This document shows positions 1 through 5,934 of a DNA stretch of 5,934 bases, one piece after another. Origin of the DNA: Pseudomonadota bacterium. GTDB lineage: Bacteria > Pseudomonadota > Gammaproteobacteria > Xanthomonadales > Xanthomonadaceae. The position numbers and the translations under genes are program-made. The stretch covers positions 1 through 5,934 of the forward strand of contig JAFADB010000073.1 in assembly GCA_023425225.1 (NCBI GenBank), read 5' to 3'. The notes below the pieces were generated by a model. That model was not told the DNA's origin. It searched no databases and worked only from the letters and a program-made list of their open reading frames with translations. The first letter of the stretch is position 1, and each line of letters begins with the position of its first letter.

Positions 1-1493
1 AGCGACAGAACCGCCACCACGATCAGCAGGTTCATCAGCAGCGCCAGCGAGGTGATCACGCCGAACATGCGGTAGTACACGGTGAAGAACACCAGGGTGA
101 ACACGAACGCGTACAGCACCGCGGTGACGCCGCGCTGCACGTTCTCCGCGCCCAGGCTGGGGCCGACGATGCGCTCCTCGACGAAGTCCATCGGCGCGGC
201 CAGCGAACCGGCGCGCAGCAGCTTGGACAGGTTGTCGGCCTCGGTCTTCTCCAGGCCAGTGGTGATGAAGCTCTTGCCGAACACGCCGTTGACGTTGGCC
301 ACCGAGATCACTTCCTCGTTGACGCGGAAGCTGCGCACTTCCTTGCCGTCCACCATGTTCACGGTGGGGATGCGCTCGGTATAGACCACCGCCATCGGCT
401 TGCCGACGTTGGCGCTGGTGAAGTCGAACATCTTCTGCCCGCCGGCGTTGTTCAGGGTGACCGCCACTGCCGGCAGGCCGTTCTGGTCGGTGCTGACGGT
501 GGCGTTGACCATCTGGTCGCCGGTGACGATGACGCGCTTGTTGAGCAGCACCGGCGCGCCGGAATCGCGCATCCGGTAGACCTTGGCCTCCGGCGGGATG
601 TTGCCGCTGGCGATGGCGTCCTGCGCGTTGCCGGGCACCACCGCGCGGTACTCGAGGGTGGCGGTGGCACCGATCATGCGCTTGGCCTCGGCGGTGTCCT
701 GCACGCCGGGCAGCTGCACGACCACGCGGTCGTCGCCCTGGCGCTGGATGATCGGCTCGGCCACGCCCAGCGAGTTGACGCGGTTGCGCAGCGTGGTGAT
801 GTTCTGCTCGATCGCGCCGGAGGCGATCTGCGCCAGCTCGCTGTCGGGGATGGAGACGGTGACGCGGTTGCCGGCCACGCTGTAGCTCAGCGTCGGCTGC
901 GACTTGGCCAGCACGTCGCGCGCGGTCGCGGCGGCATTGGCGCCGGCCGACGGGCTCAGCACCGCGACGATGCTGTTGTCCGGGCGCCGCTCCACCGACT
1001 GGTAGGCGATGCGGTTGTCGCGCAGGGTGACGCGGATGTCCTCGGCGTAGGCGTCGATGCGCTTCTCCAGCGCCGCCTTCTGGTCCACCTGCAGCACGAA
1101 GTGCACGCCGCCCTGCAGGTCCAGGCCCAGCACCATCGGCTTGGCGCCGATCTTGGTCAGCCAGTCCGGCACGGTCGAGGCCAGGTTCAGCGCGACGACG
1201 TAGTTCTCGCCGAGCTTCTCGCGCAGCACGTCGTTGGCGCGGGTCTGCGCATCCAGGCTGGGCAGCCGCACCAGCAGGCTGTCGCCCTCCTTGCCGACCG
1301 AGGTGGCGTCCACGCCGGCCTGCTTCAGGTCGGCCAGCACGCTGTCACGCAGGGTGTCGTCGATCTGCGCGCCACGGTTGGCGGTGATCTGTACCGACGG
1401 GTCCTTCTGGTAGATGTTGGGCAGCGCGTAGGTCACGCTGACCACCAGCACGGCAAGGATGAGGAAATACTTCCAGCGGGGAAATTCGAGCAT
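1..1493 (-). CDS. secD: Protein translocase subunit SecD (C-terminus beyond window)
   Basis: SecD is an inner-membrane protein that, with SecF and YajC, uses the proton gradient to help pull preproteins through SecYEG into the periplasm. The 497 residues present begin with a short cytoplasmic end and TM1 (about 7-25). A large periplasmic domain follows, carrying the SecD hallmark GLDLQGG at 123-129 and the conserved stretch GVAEP..IQRQG..R..VQLPG at 243-263. After the conserved segment around EERIVGPSLG, the membrane domain starts, with hydrophobic segments at about 455-475 and 478-497. The family is usually about 615 residues, so roughly 115-120 residues with the last TM helices lie off the window; secF would be expected next. 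The ATG at 1493 is supported by its position just before TM1 and by a GGGA Shine-Dalgarno-like stretch at 1501-1504. The gene lies 53 nt downstream of yajC and is probably co-transcribed with it. Identification is by family recognition and is very secure. Confidence 0.97.
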   Translation of the reverse strand, partial: MLEFPRWKYFLILAVLVVSVTYALPNIYQKDPSVQITANRGAQIDDTLRDSVLADLKQAGVDATSVGKEGDSLLVRLPSLDAQTRANDVLREKLGENYVVALNLASTVPDWLTKIGAKPMVLGLDLQGGVHFVLQVDQKAALEKRIDAYAEDIRVTLRDNRIAYQSVERRPDNSIVAVLSPSAGANAAATARDVLAKSQPTLSYSVAGNRVTVSIPDSELAQIASGAIEQNITTLRNRVNSLGVAEPIIQRQGDDRVVVQLPGVQDTAEAKRMIGATATLEYRAVVPGNAQDAIASGNIPPEAKVYRMRDSGAPVLLNKRVIVTGDQMVNATVSTDQNGLPAVAVTLNNAGGQKMFDFTSANVGKPMAVVYTERIPTVNMVDGKEVRSFRVNEEVISVANVNGVFGKSFITTGLEKTEADNLSKLLRAGSLAAPMDFVEERIVGPSLGAENVQRGVTAVLYAFVFTLVFFTVYYRMFGVITSLALLMNLLIVVAVLS

Positions 1494-1504
1494 TGCGCAA
1501 TCCC

Positions 1505-1529
1505 GCGCGGCGCCAGCCCGGCACCGCGC
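1505..1529 (-). other. Strong RNA hairpin between yajC and secD
   Basis: The two arms, 1505-1514 and 1520-1529, can form a 10-bp stem around a 5-nt loop (1515-1519). In the minus-strand transcript nine pairs are Watson-Crick and one is G.U; almost all are G-C. The stem ends directly against the GGGA stretch (1501-1504) that serves secD, and only 11 nt from its ATG. There is no U-run after the stem on the minus strand, so it does not look like an intrinsic terminator. It may instead stabilise the yajC 3' end or limit secD translation. The pairing is seen in the sequence; any function is inference. Confidence 0.5.
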
Positions 1530-1546
1530 CTAGTAGGGGAATGGAA

Positions 1547-1894
1547 TCAGGCGGCGGACTTGAGCGTGCCCTTGGGCAGCACGTTGGCGATGGCGCCCTT
1601 CTGCACGCGCAGGCGCACGTTGTCGGCCACTTCCACGGTGATGAAGTTCTCGCCCACCTCGGTGACGACGCCGGCGATGCCGCCGGAGGTGATCACCTCG
1701 TCGCCGCGGTTGATCTTCTCCAGCATCGCCTTGTGCTCCTTCTGCCGCTTCATCTGCGGGCGGATCATCAGGAAGTACATCACCGCGATCAGCACGATCG
1801 GGAACAGCAGCGTGGTGAGCCCCATGCCCTGGGCCGGCTGGCCGCCGGCGGCCTGGGCGTGGGCGGCGGGAATCAGGAAATCGAGCAGGTTCAT
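1547..1894 (-). CDS. yajC: Sec translocon accessory complex subunit YajC
   Basis: YajC is a small single-span inner-membrane protein that co-purifies with SecDF and the SecYEG translocon. The 115-residue product has the usual length and layout. A short Ala/Gln/Gly-rich N-terminal part comes first (about 1-25), then one hydrophobic helix (about 27-44) ending in the conserved RPQ at 45-47. A basic patch (KRQKEHK) follows, then the conserved GDEVITSGGI at 54-63, and a soluble C-terminal domain of beta character to the end. The ATG at 1894 is preceded by AGGA at 1903-1906, 8 nt away, which supports this start. The gene sits between tgt and secD, its normal place in gammaproteobacteria. The 206-nt gap from tgt is large enough for a separate promoter; a CATAAT -10-like hexamer lies on the minus strand at 1981-1986, but no convincing -35 box accompanies it. 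Confidence 0.97.
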   Translation of the reverse strand: MNLLDFLIPAAHAQAAGGQPAQGMGLTTLLFPIVLIAVMYFLMIRPQMKRQKEHKAMLEKINRGDEVITSGGIAGVVTEVGENFITVEVADNVRLRVQKGAIANVLPKGTLKSAA

Positions 1895-1920
1895 CAGGTG
1901 CGTCCTATGGTTGGTCGGCG

Positions 1921-1938
1921 GCCCCGCCTGTGCGGGGC
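1921..1938. other. GC-rich inverted repeat upstream of yajC
   Basis: GCCCCGC (1921-1927) and GCGGGGC (1932-1938) form a perfect 7-bp stem with a 4-nt loop, 27 nt upstream of the yajC start. It lies 163 nt beyond the tgt stop and has no T-run on either side, so it is not a canonical intrinsic terminator. In an mRNA starting upstream it would be a leader hairpin for yajC. The pairing is plain; its function is unknown and it may be a by-product of GC richness. Confidence 0.3.
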
Positions 1939-2100
1939 ACCGGTGTCTACATCCACCCGGGGGCGGAAAACAAGCCAGCGATTATGCCACGAGGGCGCCT
2001 CGAGAGGCCCGCGGGGCCGTCCGGAGATGCCGGTCGGGGCGGTGCCGCAGGACATGCGCAGGCCATCTGCCCGGCTGCGCGCCACGCGTTCCGTCCTCTG

Positions 2101-3237
2101 CTACGGTCCCCGGCCCTCCAGCGGCGCTCTCCGTTGCGCATAGAAGGACTGCCGGAACGCGGAAAAGGTTCCCGACTCGATCGCCGCACGCATGTCGGCC
2201 ATCAGCTTCTCGTAGTACCAGAGGTTGTGCAGGGTGCCCAGGATCGGCGCCAGCATCTCGTTGCAGCGGTCCAGGTGGCGCAGGTAGGCACGGCTGTAGC
2301 CGTTGCGGCAGGCGTAGCAGCCGCAGCCCGGCTCGATCGGGTCCAGGTCGCGCTCGTAGCGGGCGTTGCGGATGCGCACCGTGCCGAAGGTAGTGAAATA
2401 GTGGCCGTTGCGGGCGTTGCGGGTGGGCATCACGCAGTCGAACATGTCCACGCCGCGGTACACGCCCTCCACCAGGTCCTCGGGGCGGCCCACGCCCATC
2501 AGGTAGCGCGGGCGATCCGCCGGCAGGATCGGATGCAGATGGTCGAGCATGGCGTTGCGCTCGTGCTCGGGCTCGCCCACCGCCAGCCCGCCGATGGCGT
2601 AGCCGTCGAAGCCGATCGCCTGCAGTCCCTCGGCCGAGCGGTCGCGCAGCTGCGGGTGCACGCCGCCCTGGACGATGCCGAACAGCGCCGCGTCGTTGCC
2701 CAGCTCGTCGTGGGCGTTGCGGCTGCGCTGCGCCCAGCGCAGGCTCAGCTCCATCGAGCGGCGCGCCACCTCCTCGGTCGCCGGGTACGGGGTGCACTCG
2801 TCGAAGATCATCACCACGTCCGAGTCCAGCACCTGCTGGATGCGCATGCTCTCCTCCGGCCCGAGGAACACCCTGGAACCGTCGGTCGGCGCGGCGAAGG
2901 TCACGCCCTGCTCGGTGATCTTGCGCCGGTGCGCCAGCGAGAACACCTGGAAGCCGCCGGAATCGGTCAGGATCGGCCCGTTCCAGCGGGCGAAGCCGTG
3001 CAGCCCGCCATGGTCGCCGATCACGTCCAATCCTGGCCGCAGGTACAGGTGGAAGGTGTTGCCGAGGATCATCTCCGCGCCGAGGTCGCGCAGCTGCTCC
3101 GGCAGCACGCCCTTGACCGAGCCGTAGGTGCCCACCGGCATGAAGGTCGGCGTCTGCACGGTGCCGCGCGGGAAGGTCAGCTGGCCGCGGCGGGCGTGGC
3201 CGTCGGTGCGGTTGAGCTGGAATTGCAATCGGGACAT
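2101..3237 (-). CDS. tgt: tRNA-guanine(34) transglycosylase
   Basis: Tgt exchanges guanine-34 in the anticodon of tRNAs Asp, Asn, His and Tyr for preQ1, the base-exchange step of queuosine modification, in the cytoplasm. The 378-residue product is full length for the bacterial enzyme (about 375). Visible marks are FMPVGTYGSVKG near 32-43, the catalytic-site TDSGGFQ (Asp92, equivalent to E. coli Asp89), GGLAVGE, and DMFDCVMPTRNARNG with the nucleophile Asp267 (E. coli Asp264). The zinc site is Cys305, Cys307, Cys310 and His337. The frame stays open far upstream through queA, but the ATG at 3237 matches the family N-terminus (E. coli MKFELDTTDG against MSRLQFQLNRTDG). No Shine-Dalgarno sequence is visible before it. 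It lies 32 nt after the queA stop, so translation may depend on ribosomes finishing queA. QueA uses the Tgt product, so the adjacency is functional. Confidence 0.99.
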   Translation of the reverse strand: MSRLQFQLNRTDGHARRGQLTFPRGTVQTPTFMPVGTYGSVKGVLPEQLRDLGAEMILGNTFHLYLRPGLDVIGDHGGLHGFARWNGPILTDSGGFQVFSLAHRRKITEQGVTFAAPTDGSRVFLGPEESMRIQQVLDSDVVMIFDECTPYPATEEVARRSMELSLRWAQRSRNAHDELGNDAALFGIVQGGVHPQLRDRSAEGLQAIGFDGYAIGGLAVGEPEHERNAMLDHLHPILPADRPRYLMGVGRPEDLVEGVYRGVDMFDCVMPTRNARNGHYFTTFGTVRIRNARYERDLDPIEPGCGCYACRNGYSRAYLRHLDRCNEMLAPILGTLHNLWYYEKLMADMRAAIESGTFSAFRQSFYAQRRAPLEGRGP

Positions 3238-3269
3238 GGCTGGGCCGGGAATGAGGATTCGATGGGCGC

Positions 3270-4301
3270 TCAGTGCGCCTGCGGGAACAGCAGCATCGCA
3301 TCGCCGTAGCTGAAGAAGCGGTAGCGCTGCTCGATGGCGTGGCGGTAGGCGGCGAAGATGTGCTCGCGGCCGGCGAAGGCCGACACCATCATCAGCAGCG
3401 TGCTTTCCGGCAGGTGGAAGTTGGTCACCATCGCATCGACGCTGCGGATGCGGTAGCCGGGCGTGATGAAGATGCGCGTCTCGCCGGCGAACGGCTGCAG
3501 TTCGCCGTCCTGCAAGGCGCTTTCCAGCGCCCGCACCACGGTGGTCCCCACCGCGACCACCCGTCCGCCGGCGGCGCGGGTACGGCGCACCCGCTCCACC
3601 AGCGGCGCGTCCACGTGCAGCCGCTCGCTGTGCATGACGTGCTGGTCGATGTCCTCCACCCGCACCGGCTGGAAGGTGCCGGCGCCGACGTGCAGGGTGA
3701 CGTAGCCGACCTCCACGCCGCGCTCGCGCAGCCGGGCCAGCAGGGCCTCGTCGAAATGCAGCCCCGCGGTGGGCGCGGCCACCGCGCCGGTCTCGCGGGC
3801 GAACACGGTCTGGTAGCGCACCCGGTCGGCCGCCTCGGGCTGGCGGTGGATGTACGGCGGCAGCGGCAGCCGGCCGGCCTCGACCAGCCACGGCTCCAGC
3901 GGCCCGCCGACGTGGAACTGCAGCACGTAGAACTCGCCGTCGCGGTCCAGCACTTCCGCCTCGCCGCCGGCGTCCAGGGCGATGCGGGCGCCGGCCTTGG
4001 GCGACTTGCTCACGCCCAGCTGCGCGCGCGCGCGGTCCTCGCCGAGCAGCCGCTCGATCAGGATCTCCACCCGCCCGCCGGTTGCCTTGTGGCCGAACAG
4101 TCGCGCCGGGATCACCCGGGTGTCGTTGAACACCAGCAGGTCGCCGGGCTGCAGCAGCTCCGGCAGGTCGCGCACGTGGCGGTCGGCGAAGGCGGCCGGC
4201 GCCGGCGGCACCACCAGCAGGCGGCTGGCCGAGCGTTCGGCCAGCGGCTCCTGCGCGATCAGTTCCTCGGGCAGGTCGTAATGGAAATCGGACTTCTTCA
4301 A
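3270..4301 (-). CDS. queA: S-adenosylmethionine:tRNA ribosyltransferase-isomerase
   Basis: QueA transfers and isomerises the ribosyl part of S-adenosylmethionine onto preQ1-34 in tRNA, giving epoxyqueuosine; it acts after Tgt. The 343 residues match the usual family length (about 340-355). Conserved blocks in order are DFHYDLPEELIAQ (5-17), FNDTRVIPARL (58-68), GAVAAPTAGLHFD (172-184), VTLHVGAGTFQPV (201-213), VGTT (251-254), NFHLPES (294-300) and YRFFSYGDAM (327-336). The start codon is TTG (4299-4301): family alignment puts the N-terminus here, and none of the 12 codons just upstream in frame is ATG, GTG or TTG. No clear Shine-Dalgarno sequence precedes it. A TACAAT -10-like hexamer lies on the minus strand at 4332-4337, which would give a leader of about 24 nt, but the expected -35 region does not match consensus. 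It leads the queA-tgt pair, 84 nt downstream of the lrp-like gene on the same strand. Confidence 0.98.
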   Translation of the reverse strand: MKKSDFHYDLPEELIAQEPLAERSASRLLVVPPAPAAFADRHVRDLPELLQPGDLLVFNDTRVIPARLFGHKATGGRVEILIERLLGEDRARAQLGVSKSPKAGARIALDAGGEAEVLDRDGEFYVLQFHVGGPLEPWLVEAGRLPLPPYIHRQPEAADRVRYQTVFARETGAVAAPTAGLHFDEALLARLRERGVEVGYVTLHVGAGTFQPVRVEDIDQHVMHSERLHVDAPLVERVRRTRAAGGRVVAVGTTVVRALESALQDGELQPFAGETRIFITPGYRIRSVDAMVTNFHLPESTLLMMVSAFAGREHIFAAYRHAIEQRYRFFSYGDAMLLFPQAH

Positions 4302-4363
4302 GGCAGCGCGGGTCGGAAAGCGGAGCCGGCCATTGTAGCGGGCCGCGTCCGCGGCATCGCCGT

Positions 4364-4378
4364 GGGGACGGTGTCCCC
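4364..4378. other. Inverted repeat between the lrp-like gene and queA
   Basis: GGGGAC (4364-4369) and GTCCCC (4373-4378) form a perfect 6-bp stem with a 3-nt loop, starting 7 nt after the stop of the Lrp-family gene on the minus strand. The placement suits a transcript end, but no T-run follows on the minus strand, so a Rho-independent terminator is only weakly supported. If it does stop transcription, it would separate the regulator gene from the queA-tgt-yajC-secD group. Confidence 0.3.
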
Positions 4379-4385
4379 TCCGTGC

Positions 4386-4817
4386 TCAGCGCTCGAACTT
4401 GGTCGACAGGATCACCGAGGAGGTGGTGCGCTCCACGCCGTCGATCGCGCCGATGCGGTCGGTCAGCACGTCCATCTCGCCGACCGACGGCACCACGCCC
4501 AGCGCGATCAGGTCGTGCGCGCCGCTGACCGAGTGCAGCGCGCGCACCTCCGGGATCGCATGCAGCGCCTTGACCACCGCCTCCATGTGCTTGGGCAGCA
4601 CGGTGATCAGGATGTGCGCGCGGATGCGCCCGCGCTCGTACTCGTCATGCACGCGCACGGTATAGCCGGCGATGACGCCCTGCTGCTCCAGCCGGTCGAT
4701 GCGGCTCTGCACCGTGGTGCGCGAGAGCCCCAGCCGGCGCGCGATCTGCGCGGTCGAGGCGCGGGCGTCCTCGCGCAACAGCGACAGCAACTGCTCCTCG
4801 GCGGCCGTAGGCTTCAT
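4386..4817 (-). CDS. Lrp/AsnC family transcriptional regulator
   Basis: This is a small DNA-binding regulator of the feast/famine (Lrp/AsnC) family, which usually forms dimers to octamers and senses an amino acid. The 143 residues show an N-terminal helix-turn-helix (about 5-50, with STAQIARRLGLSRTTVQSRIDRLEQQGVI at 21-49). A C-terminal ligand-binding RAM domain follows (about 65-143), including VSGAHDLIALG at 97-107. This is slightly shorter than the common 150-165. The frame is open to 4967, but the ATG at 4817 is preferred because AAAGGA lies 10 nt before it and the family N-terminus begins here. A TTG three codons upstream is in frame but too close to the ribosome binding site. The gene diverges from a class III aminotransferase across 164 nt, and a perfect palindrome lies 13 nt upstream of its start, suggesting autoregulation. 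By family habit the neighbouring aminotransferase is a likely target. The effector cannot be read from the sequence. Confidence 0.93.
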   Translation of the reverse strand: MKPTAAEEQLLSLLREDARASTAQIARRLGLSRTTVQSRIDRLEQQGVIAGYTVRVHDEYERGRIRAHILITVLPKHMEAVVKALHAIPEVRALHSVSGAHDLIALGVVPSVGEMDVLTDRIGAIDGVERTTSSVILSTKFER

Positions 4818-4830
4818 ATCGATCAATTCC

Positions 4831-4849
4831 TTTCGTCGGATCGACGAAA
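4831..4849. promoter_or_regulatory. Perfect 8-3-8 palindrome, candidate Lrp-family operator
   Basis: TTTCGTCG (4831-4838), spacer GAT and CGACGAAA (4842-4849) form an exact inverted repeat 13 nt upstream of the lrp-like start. It sits in the divergent gap shared with the aminotransferase. Lrp/AsnC proteins bind short dyads of about 15 bp with AT-rich flanks, and many repress their own gene, so an operator is the simplest reading. A TATGAT -10-like hexamer for the regulator lies on the minus strand at 4870-4875, which would put the palindrome just downstream of its transcription start. As RNA it could also fold into a hairpin close to the regulator's ribosome binding site. Structure is observed; function is inferred. 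Confidence 0.55.
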
Positions 4850-4927
4850 TATCCCGGTTTCCTGCGCAGATCATAGCTGCCAAACGACGACACGCTCCAG
4901 TTACCTTAAGGGGGTGAGTCCCCGCAC

Positions 4928-4955
4928 GGGCCCGCACATCCCTGTGCACGGACCC
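4928..4955 (+). other. Possible leader hairpin before the aminotransferase
   Basis: GCACA (4934-4938) and TGTGC (4943-4947) pair around a TCCC loop. With small bulges the stem can be extended by CC/GG and GGG/CCC out to 4928 and 4955. It lies 26 nt upstream of the aminotransferase ATG and upstream of its GGAGAG ribosome binding site (4972-4977), so it does not hide that site. The tandem CCCGCAC at 4921-4927 and 4931-4937 overlaps it. No T-run follows. It may be a leader fold or nothing; confidence is low. Confidence 0.22.
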
Positions 4956-4981
4956 GAACGCCACCACTTCCGGAGAGCCGC

Positions 4982-5934
4982 ATGTCCCTCATCGACACCC
5001 TAGCCCCGCTGCGTGCCCACGCCGGCACCCGCCTCACCCATGGCCTGGACGATGCCGACATCGAGCGACTGGCCGCCACCCACCCGACGCTGGCCGAGGC
5101 GATCGAGGCCGCCGCCGGCGAGTACGACCGCCTGAAGGGCGAGTTCGCCGAGCTGCTGGACTTGGATGAGGAAGCGCAGATCCGCGCGGTGCAGGCTGGC
5201 TTCGTCAACTTCTACGCCGACGACGCGGTGCAGCCCTACGTGGCGCTTGCCGCACGCGGCCCCTGGCTGGTCACGCTCAAGGGTGCGGTGCTGTACGACG
5301 CCGGCGGCTACGGCATGCTCGGCGCCGGCCATGCGCCGCAGGCCGTGCTGGCGGCGCTGGCCAGGCCGCAGGTGATGGCCAACATCATGACCCCGAGCCT
5401 GGCGCAGCTGCGCTTCGACAAGGCGCTGCGCGCGGAGATCGGCCATTCGCGCCCGCAGGGCGACGGCTGCCCATACGCCAGGTTCATGTGCCTCAACTCC
5501 GGCTCCGAGGCGGTGGGCCTGGCCGGGCGCATCGCCGACATCAACAGCAAGCTGGCCACCGACCCGGGCGCGGCGCATGCCGGCCGCGCGATCAAGCGGA
5601 TCGTGGTCAAGGGCAGCTTCCACGGCCGCACCGAGCCGGCCGCGCGTTTCTCCGATTCCTCGCGCAAGGACTACCAGAAGCATCTGGCCAGCTACCGCAA
5701 CGACGACTCGCTGATCGCCATCCCGCCCTACGACGTGGCCGCGCTCGAATGCGCCTTCGCCGATGCGGAAACCCAGGGCTGGCACATCGAGGCCGTGTTC
5801 CTGGAGCCGGTGATGGGCGAAGGCGACCCGGGCCGCTCGGTGCCGGTGGACTTCTACGCCGCCGCGCGCCGGCTGAGCCGCGAGCACGGCAGCCTGTTCC
5901 TGGTCGATTCCATCCAGGCCGGCCTGGATGGAAT
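4982..5934 (+). CDS. Class III PLP-dependent aminotransferase (C-terminus beyond window)
   Basis: This is a fold-type I, class III aminotransferase, the group that includes acetylornithine, ornithine, 4-aminobutyrate and lysine 6-aminotransferases. The 317 residues present show LYDAGGYGMLGAGH (104-117), the phosphate-binding NSGSEA (172-177), FHGRT (213-217), EPVMGEG (285-291) and VDSIQAG (308-314). Asp309 is in the place of the Asp that contacts the PLP ring nitrogen. The lysine that binds PLP is further downstream and off the window. About 95 residues precede the first core motif, clearly more than in short family members such as acetylornithine aminotransferase, and they look mainly helical and acidic. 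The ATG at 4982 has GGAG at 4972-4975, 6 nt before it. The gene is divergent from an Lrp/AsnC regulator, which suggests a role in metabolism of an amino acid or diamine. The substrate cannot be assigned from what is visible; lysine 6-aminotransferase is one possibility. Confidence 0.9.
   Translation, partial: MSLIDTLAPLRAHAGTRLTHGLDDADIERLAATHPTLAEAIEAAAGEYDRLKGEFAELLDLDEEAQIRAVQAGFVNFYADDAVQPYVALAARGPWLVTLKGAVLYDAGGYGMLGAGHAPQAVLAALARPQVMANIMTPSLAQLRFDKALRAEIGHSRPQGDGCPYARFMCLNSGSEAVGLAGRIADINSKLATDPGAAHAGRAIKRIVVKGSFHGRTEPAARFSDSSRKDYQKHLASYRNDDSLIAIPPYDVAALECAFADAETQGWHIEAVFLEPVMGEGDPGRSVPVDFYAAARRLSREHGSLFLVDSIQAGLDG

Noticed and set aside
2056..2080. Imperfect hairpin (GCGCAG/CTGCGC) about 20 nt past the tgt stop
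   Set aside because: It needs a bulge, has no T-run, and stems of this size are expected by chance in such GC-rich sequence.
1982..3301. Long open frame of 439 codons on the minus strand overlapping tgt
   Set aside because: It is an Arg/Pro/Ala-rich alternative frame over tgt, with no family match; GC-rich codon bias removes stops from such frames.
1930..3309. Long plus-strand open frame of 459 codons opposite tgt
   Set aside because: It is antisense to tgt with His/Ala/Val-rich composition, a typical shadow frame.
3238..3891. Upstream extension of the tgt frame through queA, which would give a 596-residue protein
   Set aside because: The added part is a low-complexity shadow of queA, and the ATG at 3237 matches the family N-terminus.
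4818..4967. Extended N-terminus of the Lrp-family protein starting at 4967
   Set aside because: The extension has no resemblance to the family, crosses the palindrome, and would bypass the ATG at 4817 that has its own ribosome binding site.
3273..5003. 576-codon open frame on the plus strand across queA and the lrp-like gene
   Set aside because: It is antisense to two firmly identified genes and its product is His/Gln/Val-rich without a domain.
4914..5003. A 29-codon leader peptide starting at GTG 4914 with several His and Pro codons, overlapping the aminotransferase start
   Set aside because: The purine run sits directly against the GTG with no spacing, the residues are scattered rather than in a run, and there is no terminator with a T-run as attenuation would need.

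Overview
This is a high-GC segment of an ordinary bacterial chromosome. The protein sequences and the gene order queA-tgt-yajC-secD point to a gammaproteobacterium, most likely Xanthomonadaceae (Xanthomonas, Stenotrophomonas, Lysobacter or relatives). That placement rests on recognition and composition, not on a search. There are four complete genes in the window, plus one near-complete and one half-complete gene cut by the window ends. I see no mobile element, CRISPR array, tRNA or rRNA.

Layout from high to low coordinates on the minus strand. queA (3270-4301, TTG start) and tgt (2101-3237) encode two enzymes of tRNA queuosine modification: Tgt inserts the preQ1 base at the wobble position and QueA converts it to epoxyqueuosine. 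They are followed by yajC (1547-1894) and secD (1-1493, C-terminus off the window), which encode parts of the SecDF-YajC accessory complex that assists protein export through SecYEG. This queuosine/Sec-accessory gene order is a known arrangement in gammaproteobacteria. The gaps are 32 nt (queA-tgt), 206 nt (tgt-yajC) and 53 nt (yajC-secD). All genes point the same way, so they could form one long transcript, but the tgt-yajC gap leaves room for an internal promoter.

At the right-hand side, an Lrp/AsnC-family regulator (4386-4817, minus) is divergent from a class III PLP-dependent aminotransferase (4982-5934, plus, C-terminus off the window). The 164-nt divergent gap holds a perfect 8-3-8 inverted repeat at 4831-4849, just upstream of the regulator's start. 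It is the best candidate operator in the window. The natural reading is a local amino-acid-responsive switch in which the regulator controls itself and perhaps the aminotransferase.

Nothing here looks like an undescribed system. The points most worth a second look are the operator-like palindrome, the divergent regulator/aminotransferase pair with its long N-terminal extension and variant cofactor motif, a very stable hairpin abutting the secD ribosome binding site, and a possible 63-codon ORF coupled to yajC.
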